Below are positions 59,913 to 64,000 of a stretch of DNA of 64,000 nt, one piece after another. The translations under genes and the position numbers were made by a program. The notes under the pieces are model-generated. The model saw only the letters and a list, made by a program, of their open reading frames with translations. It was not told the DNA's origin and made no database searches. The stretch spans positions 186,001 through 250,000 of the forward strand of contig NZ_JAUAMC010000004.1 in the NCBI RefSeq assembly GCF_031010195.1, given 5' to 3'. The stretch comes from Halomonas sp. SpR8. GTDB taxonomy: Bacteria > Pseudomonadota > Gammaproteobacteria > Pseudomonadales > Halomonadaceae. Every line of letters starts with the position of its first letter. Position 1 is the stretch's first letter.

Positions 59913-59929
59913 TATATGTTCAACATATA
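59913..59929. promoter_or_regulatory. Perfect 17-bp palindrome in the divergent pentonate promoter
   Basis: TATATGTT (59913-59920), C, AACATATA (59922-59929): perfect eight-base arms around one base. It lies between the divergent dctP and dehydratase genes, 84 bases from the latter. Size and AT-rich form fit an FCD-type GntR operator, and two such regulators are encoded nearby (53319 and 62808). Confidence 0.65.
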
Positions 59930-60012
59930 CTTTTGTATGTGTCGACGGCTGAGTCAAGAAAGCGTAACTTGCCAACTGACCTTTATTTTTACTTTAGGCG
60001 TGGAGTTGCACC

Positions 60013-61815
60013 ATGGCCAATGCTCACCGAATCTCTTCTAACCAGTTGCGTTCACGTTACTGGTTCGACAATCCCGACCACCCTGGTACCACGGCGCTAT
60101 GCATTGAGCGCTACCTCAATTACGGCATCACGCTGGATGAGTTAACCAGTGGTAAGCCGATTATCGGTATTTGCCAGTCAGGGTCTGACTTAACGCCGTG
60201 TAATCGACACCACATTGATCTCGTTAAACGGGTGAAAGACGGCATTCGTGCGGCGGGCGGCGTGCCGTTTGAATTTCCCATGCACCCTATCCACGAAAAC
60301 GTGCGCAGGCCCACGGCCGCGCTGGATCGCAATCTGGCCTACTTGGGCATCGTGGAGGTGCTCCACGGCTATCCATTAGACGGCGTGGTACTGACCACCG
60401 GCTGCGATAAAACCACGCCGGCTGCGCTAATGGCGGCGGCGACAGTGAATATCCCCGCTATAGTGCTCTCCGGTGGGCCGATGCTAAACGGCTGGCGGGG
60501 CGCCGAGCGAGTGGGCTCTGGCACGATTATCTGGGAGCTACGCAAGCGCTTGGCGGCGGGGGATATCGACTACGCGGAGTTCCTTTCCCGCGCCAGCGAT
60601 TCGGCGCCTTCGATTGGCCACTGCAATACCATGGGCACGGCCTCCACCATGAACTCCATGGCCGAAGTACTGGGTATGAGCCTGCCGGGTTCCGCGGTTA
60701 TTCCAGCGCCCTACAAAGAGCGCGCAATGGTGGCTTACGACACCGGCACACGGATTGTCGATATGGTCTGGGAGGATTTGCGCCCGCTGGATATTCTGAC
60801 CCGTGAAGCGTTTGAGAACGCTATTGTGGCGTGTTCGGCGTTGGGGGGGTCTTCCAATGCGCCGGTGCATGTTAATGCCATCGCCCGCCACGCGGGTATT
60901 GAGCTTGATAATGATGACTGGCAGCGCCTAGGGCATGAAATTCCGCTGCTGGCTAACGTCATGCCCGCCGGTGCTTTCCTGTGTGAAGAGTTTCACCGTG
61001 CAGGCGGCGTGCCTGCGATTCTTCATGAGCTACAGGCGGCGGGTAAGCTGCACGGCGACGCGCTGACGGTGAATGGCCGCTCGATTGGCGATAATCTTGA
61101 AGGCCGCGAAACCCAGGACCCGGATGTGATCTGCCGTTACGCCGACCCACTGGTCGCGCACGCCGGCTTCCTCAATCTCAAGGGCAACCTGTTTGACTCA
61201 GCGCTGATGAAAACCAGCGTGATCTCCACGGATTTCCGCGAGCGCTTCTTGAACGACCCGGATGACCCGGAAGCCTTCGAAGGCAAGGTCGTGGTGTTTG
61301 ATGGCTCGGAAGATTATCACGCCCGTATTGATGACCCGGCGCTCAACATCGACGCCCGCACTATTCTGGTGATGCGTGGAGCCGGGCCAGTAGGCCACCC
61401 TGGCGGTGCCGAAGTGGTCAATATGCAGCCACCGGAGGCGCTGATCAAACAGGGGATTGAGTCGCTGCCGTGTCTGGGTGATGGCCGCCAGTCGGGCACC
61501 TCCGGTTCACCGTCGATTCTCAACGCCTCGCCTGAGGCTGCCACGGGCGGCGGCTTGGCGCTGCTGGAAAGCGGCGACCGGCTGCGGGTCGATCTCAAGC
61601 GCGGCGAGGTACAGCTGCTAATTGAGACAAATGAGTTGGACGCGCGCCGGGAGCGTTTGGCCCAGCAGGGTGGTTACCGCTACCCTGGCCACCAGACGCC
61701 TTGGCAGGAAATTCAGCGCAGCATGGTCGAGCCACTGGATCGCGGGATGACGCTGGAACCGGCCACCAAGTACCGCGATGTCGCCCGCCAGCATCCGCCC
61801 AGGGATAATCACTGA
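60013..61815 (+). CDS. Pentonate dehydratase (IlvD/Edd family; L-arabonate or D-xylonate dehydratase)
   Basis: 600 residues. Fe-S-dependent dehydratase with Cys ligands in [16 protein letters not shown] (about 50-66), [16 protein letters not shown] (about 123-138) and [18 protein letters not shown] (about 197-214). The length and the sugar-acid type loop segments fit xylonate/arabonate dehydratases more than IlvD (dihydroxyacid) or Edd. It removes water from a pentonate to give 2-keto-3-deoxy-pentonate for the AraD1-type enzyme. GGAG precedes the ATG. Divergent from the TRAP operon and followed by an EamA transporter gene. Confidence 0.9.
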   Translation: MANAHRISSNQLRSRYWFDNPDHPGTTALCIERYLNYGITLDELTSGKPIIGICQSGSDLTPCNRHHIDLVKRVKDGIRAAGGVPFEFPMHPIHENVRRPTAALDRNLAYLGIVEVLHGYPLDGVVLTTGCDKTTPAALMAAATVNIPAIVLSGGPMLNGWRGAERVGSGTIIWELRKRLAAGDIDYAEFLSRASDSAPSIGHCNTMGTASTMNSMAEVLGMSLPGSAVIPAPYKERAMVAYDTGTRIVDMVWEDLRPLDILTREAFENAIVACSALGGSSNAPVHVNAIARHAGIELDNDDWQRLGHEIPLLANVMPAGAFLCEEFHRAGGVPAILHELQAAGKLHGDALTVNGRSIGDNLEGRETQDPDVICRYADPLVAHAGFLNLKGNLFDSALMKTSVISTDFRERFLNDPDDPEAFEGKVVVFDGSEDYHARIDDPALNIDARTILVMRGAGPVGHPGGAEVVNMQPPEALIKQGIESLPCLGDGRQSGTSGSPSILNASPEAATGGGLALLESGDRLRVDLKRGEVQLLIETNELDARRERLAQQGGYRYPGHQTPWQEIQRSMVEPLDRGMTLEPATKYRDVARQHPPRDNH

Positions 61816-61831
61816 GGAGACGGGCACTAAG

Positions 61832-62776
61832 ATGAGTGGTTGGAGTAGCTTGGCGCATCGCCAGCAAGGTTTACTGTTAACCGGCGGCGGCGCACTGATC
61901 ATGGCCCCCGATGCTCTGCTAATTAAAGTGGCTAACCTGCCCGATGCCGAAATACTGATGTGGCGTGGTTTCCTTTCGGGGCTGGGCTTTCTACTGATTG
62001 CCCTGATGCGCTATGGCCGTGGCACCTTGGCTGCCTATCGCCGCTGCGGTTGGACCGGTATCGCCGTGGCGCTGCTGTTCAGTTTAACAACCTGCGGTTT
62101 TGTGCTCGGCAATCAGTACACCAAGGCGGGTAACGTGTTGATGATTCTGGCCAGTTCACCTCTGATCGCTGCGGCGCTCTCCTGGGTCATTCTTAAAGAG
62201 CGCTTGCCCCGGCGCACCTGGCTGGCGATCTTGGTGTGCATGCTAGGCATTGCCATGCTGGCGTTGGACGACGCCGGTGCTGGCTCTTGGGTAGGCAACG
62301 CCTTTGCCTTAATGGCCGCGACGACGCTGGCGATCAACTTCACCTTATGCCGAACGCGCCCAGGCGTTGATATGAGCCCGATGCTGGTCTTCAACGGCCT
62401 CATTGTGGGGAGCGTTGCCGGGCTTTTCTGGCTGGCGGGAGGCGACACCACGCTGCCAGCGGCCAACCAACTTGCCGTCGTGATCCTGCTATGTCTGATT
62501 ATTGTGCCCTGCGGAGTGACCCTGTTACAGCGCGGGCCACTCTATTTACCCTCCGCTGAGGTGGGCCTGCTGATATTGCTGGAAGTGGTGCTGGGCACGT
62601 TACTGGCTTGGTGGATACTATCCGAGCAGCCAGCCCCGATGGCAATGGCTGGCGGCGTCTTAGTGATTGGTACGCTCACGGCCAAGGGCCTCTATGAACG
62701 ACGGTTGGAACTAAGGCAGCGTGCCATTTTAGAACCCGAGCCGTCGATAACAGTCAACCGGTCAAGTACGCTATGA
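61832..62776 (+). CDS. EamA/DMT-family transporter
   Basis: 314 residues from the ATG at 61832 with GAGGAGA eleven bases upstream; an earlier in-frame ATG lies inside the dehydratase gene and is rejected. Ten hydrophobic segments in two EamA halves; SSPLIAAALSWVILKERLPRRTW (about 110-132) and VVLGTLLAWWILSEQPAP (about 265-282) are the family helix 4/9 motifs. Family members export or import small metabolites. It lies 17 bases after the dehydratase stop, so a role in pentose or pentonate movement is possible. Confidence 0.85.
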   Translation: MSGWSSLAHRQQGLLLTGGGALIMAPDALLIKVANLPDAEILMWRGFLSGLGFLLIALMRYGRGTLAAYRRCGWTGIAVALLFSLTTCGFVLGNQYTKAGNVLMILASSPLIAAALSWVILKERLPRRTWLAILVCMLGIAMLALDDAGAGSWVGNAFALMAATTLAINFTLCRTRPGVDMSPMLVFNGLIVGSVAGLFWLAGGDTTLPAANQLAVVILLCLIIVPCGVTLLQRGPLYLPSAEVGLLILLEVVLGTLLAWWILSEQPAPMAMAGGVLVIGTLTAKGLYERRLELRQRAILEPEPSITVNRSSTL

Positions 62777-62807
62777 TTGCCAGGAATCGAAACAGGGTCT
62801 TATCGCA

Positions 62808-63578
62808 GTGACGTCAACTCCCAGTAAACCAACGGCTCGCCCCAGCATCGCCGAACACCTCGCCGAGGAGATCTTCGGTGGCCGCTATCACCCCGGTGAT
62901 CTGGTGCCCCGTGAAATGGATCTATGCGAACGGTTTGCGATTAATCGCTCGGCGGTACGCAGTGACCTTCGTCAATTAGTTGACGCGGGTATCATCGAAC
63001 GTATCTCTGGGCATGGCTCCAAAGTGCGTGAGTACTCAGAGTGGCATATTCTCGACCCTCAGGTGACCGAGTGGTTAACGCGCTACGCCGCTCCCAACCC
63101 GGATATTCAGCGGGAAATACTGGCCTTTCGCCTGGATGTTGAGCCCTACGTAGCGATGACGGCCGCTAAACGTGCCACGGCACGCGATCTTGTCGCCATT
63201 GAAGAAGCTTTTGAAGGGCTGGGGCAGAATTTGCGCAATGCCACCTGCGACGAAGAGCGGCGGCTGCACAGTGAGTGCGATGTGGCCTTCCACGAGGCGA
63301 TCTTCAAGGCGACGCACAACATCGTGTGGGCGCAGCTATCGCATATTTTGCGCCCCTCCATCTATATGCTGATCTCCATGTCCAACGAGAGTGCATCCGA
63401 TCCCGAAGAGAGTCTGGAACGCCATCGGCATTTGATGGAAAGCATTCGTTTGCGCCGACCCCGTGAGGCGTTTTTAGCTTCACAAGCCGTGTTAGCCGGT
63501 ACCGCAGAGGCGCTGGGTCTTGAGCATAGCGCCAGCTCACTAGGACGCACGGTTGAGTTACCCCACACCGCACATTGA
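62808..63578 (+). CDS. GntR-family regulator, FCD subfamily, of the pentonate genes
   Basis: 256 residues, GTG start with only a weak AGGG upstream. Helix-turn-helix at about 8-75 (AEHLAEEIFGGRYHPGDLVPREMDLCERFAINRSAVRSDLRQLVDAGII in order) and FCD domain at about 100-240 with ECDVAFHEAIFKATHNIVW and ERHRHLMESIRLRRPREAF. Resembles sugar-acid repressors such as those for galactonate. It is between the EamA gene and the sugar dehydrogenase gene. The palindrome at 59913-59929 is a candidate site. Confidence 0.86.
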   Translation: MTSTPSKPTARPSIAEHLAEEIFGGRYHPGDLVPREMDLCERFAINRSAVRSDLRQLVDAGIIERISGHGSKVREYSEWHILDPQVTEWLTRYAAPNPDIQREILAFRLDVEPYVAMTAAKRATARDLVAIEEAFEGLGQNLRNATCDEERRLHSECDVAFHEAIFKATHNIVWAQLSHILRPSIYMLISMSNESASDPEESLERHRHLMESIRLRRPREAFLASQAVLAGTAEALGLEHSASSLGRTVELPHTAH

Positions 63579-63606
63579 ATCCCCCCTTTAATCACAAGGT
63601 GAATTT

Positions 63607-64000
63607 ATGTCTGACCTCACTATTGGCCTAGTGGGCGTGGGTAAAATCGCCCGCGACCAACATCTACCGGCGATCGCCGCCACTCCAAATTGCCACCTTC
63701 TTGCCACGGCAGATCCCTATGCCTCGCTAACGGATGTGCCAGGCTACCAAGGCCTGGAGGCGATGCTGGACGCGCACCCGGATATCGACGCCGTCGCAAT
63801 CTGCACCCCAACGCACCTGCGCTACTCGCAAGCACGGGCAGCGCTGCTGCGCGGCAAACACGTAATGTTGGAAAAGCCACCGGGAGCGACGTTAAGCGAA
63901 GTTGAAGACTTGATTGACTGCGCCAAGCAACAGGGCGTTAGTCTGTTTGCCGCCTGGCATTCGCGGTTCGCCCCCGGTGTGGCCGACGCCCGGCAGTGGT
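63607..64000 (+). CDS. L-arabinose/D-galactose 1-dehydrogenase (Gfo/Idh/MocA family), 5' part
   Basis: The first 131 codons are in the window and the frame is open at its end. Rossmann motif LVGVGKIARDQHLPAI (about 7-22), AICTPTHLRYSQARAALLRG and LEKPPGATL (about 96-104) give the Gfo/Idh/MocA family. The start closely resembles the NAD(P)+-dependent L-arabinose 1-dehydrogenase of Azospirillum as I remember it. It oxidises the sugar to a lactone, the first step of the non-phosphorylative route whose later enzymes lie just before. AAGGTG precedes the ATG. D-galactose or D-fucose may also be used. Confidence 0.85.
   Translation, partial: MSDLTIGLVGVGKIARDQHLPAIAATPNCHLLATADPYASLTDVPGYQGLEAMLDAHPDIDAVAICTPTHLRYSQARAALLRGKHVMLEKPPGATLSEVEDLIDCAKQQGVSLFAAWHSRFAPGVADARQW

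Noticed and set aside
61778..61831. Longer N-terminus of the EamA transporter inside the dehydratase gene
   Set aside because: No ribosome-binding site before 61778, and the ATG at 61832 follows GAGGAGA and begins the first helix region.
1..64000. Mobile elements, prophage, integrons, rRNA and tRNA genes
   Set aside because: No transposase, integrase, phage structural gene, terminal repeats of IS type or cloverleaf-like sequence was recognised on either strand; a tRNA scan was not possible here.

Overview
The window looks like a chromosomal stretch of a moderately halophilic gammaproteobacterium of the Halomonas group. This is an inference from remembered protein resemblance, from four complete TRAP transporters (one with intact malonate genes), and from the moderately GC-rich, tightly packed gene style. 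I could not run a database search. I see no rRNA, tRNA, insertion sequence, prophage gene or CRISPR array. Accessory character is limited to one toxin-antitoxin pair, two decayed gene remnants and many short tandem duplications.

Layout. 1-3191 (minus): an operon matching E. coli yjfI-yjfJ-yjfK-yjfL-yjfM-yjfC, with a PspA-like protein and a glutathionylspermidine-synthase-like ATP-grasp enzyme; its leader is a long nested dyad covering the first start codon. 3248-10061: malonate use (matP, matQ, matM, matA, matB, with divergent GntR gene matR). 10214-12372: GlxA-type AraC regulator and MFS exporter. 12369-18548: an ABC importer of the AfuA/phosphonate type in one operon with a metallo-beta-lactamase-fold hydrolase and a phosphatase resembling the 3'-phosphatase half of T4 polynucleotide kinase, with a divergent DeoR regulator. 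This is the least explained system here. 18604-23381: a YbiI-type zinc-finger protein and the methionine salvage genes mtnK, mtnD, mtnC, mtnB, mtnA. 23390-24509: RES/Xre toxin-antitoxin pair. 24560-26380: recQ. 26446-30783: a UgpB-type ABC importer behind a three-half-site Pho box.

30804-38036: a sigma-54 activator, a sigma-54 promoter and an operon covering three steps of the arginine transaminase route (guanidinobutyrase, 5-guanidino-2-oxopentanoate decarboxylase, aldehyde dehydrogenase) with a YjiH membrane protein as candidate transporter. 38040-44321: class III CoA-transferase, HMG-CoA-lyase-like enzyme, LysR regulator and a TRAP system, probably for a branched hydroxy-dicarboxylate. 44381-53230: FAH-family enzyme, fuconate-type dehydratase and FAD oxidase, a third TRAP system with a YiaK/Ldh-type dehydrogenase, and a collapsed SDR dehydrogenase pseudogene between the two divergent operons. 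53319-64000: GntR regulators, 2-oxoglutarate semialdehyde dehydrogenase, AraD1/GguC-type FAH enzyme, a fourth TRAP system, an IlvD/Edd sugar-acid dehydratase, an EamA transporter, and the start of an L-arabinose/D-galactose 1-dehydrogenase. Together these make a non-phosphorylative pentose/pentonate route ending in 2-oxoglutarate.

The genes are mostly scavenging modules: an importer, two or three enzymes leading to central metabolism, and a dedicated regulator. Two structural themes recur. All four TRAP operons and the Ugp-like operon have a strong hairpin just after the solute-binding-protein gene. Imperfect to perfect 9-17 bp tandem duplications recur in intergenic and some coding sequence, most densely around the guanidinobutyrase gene.
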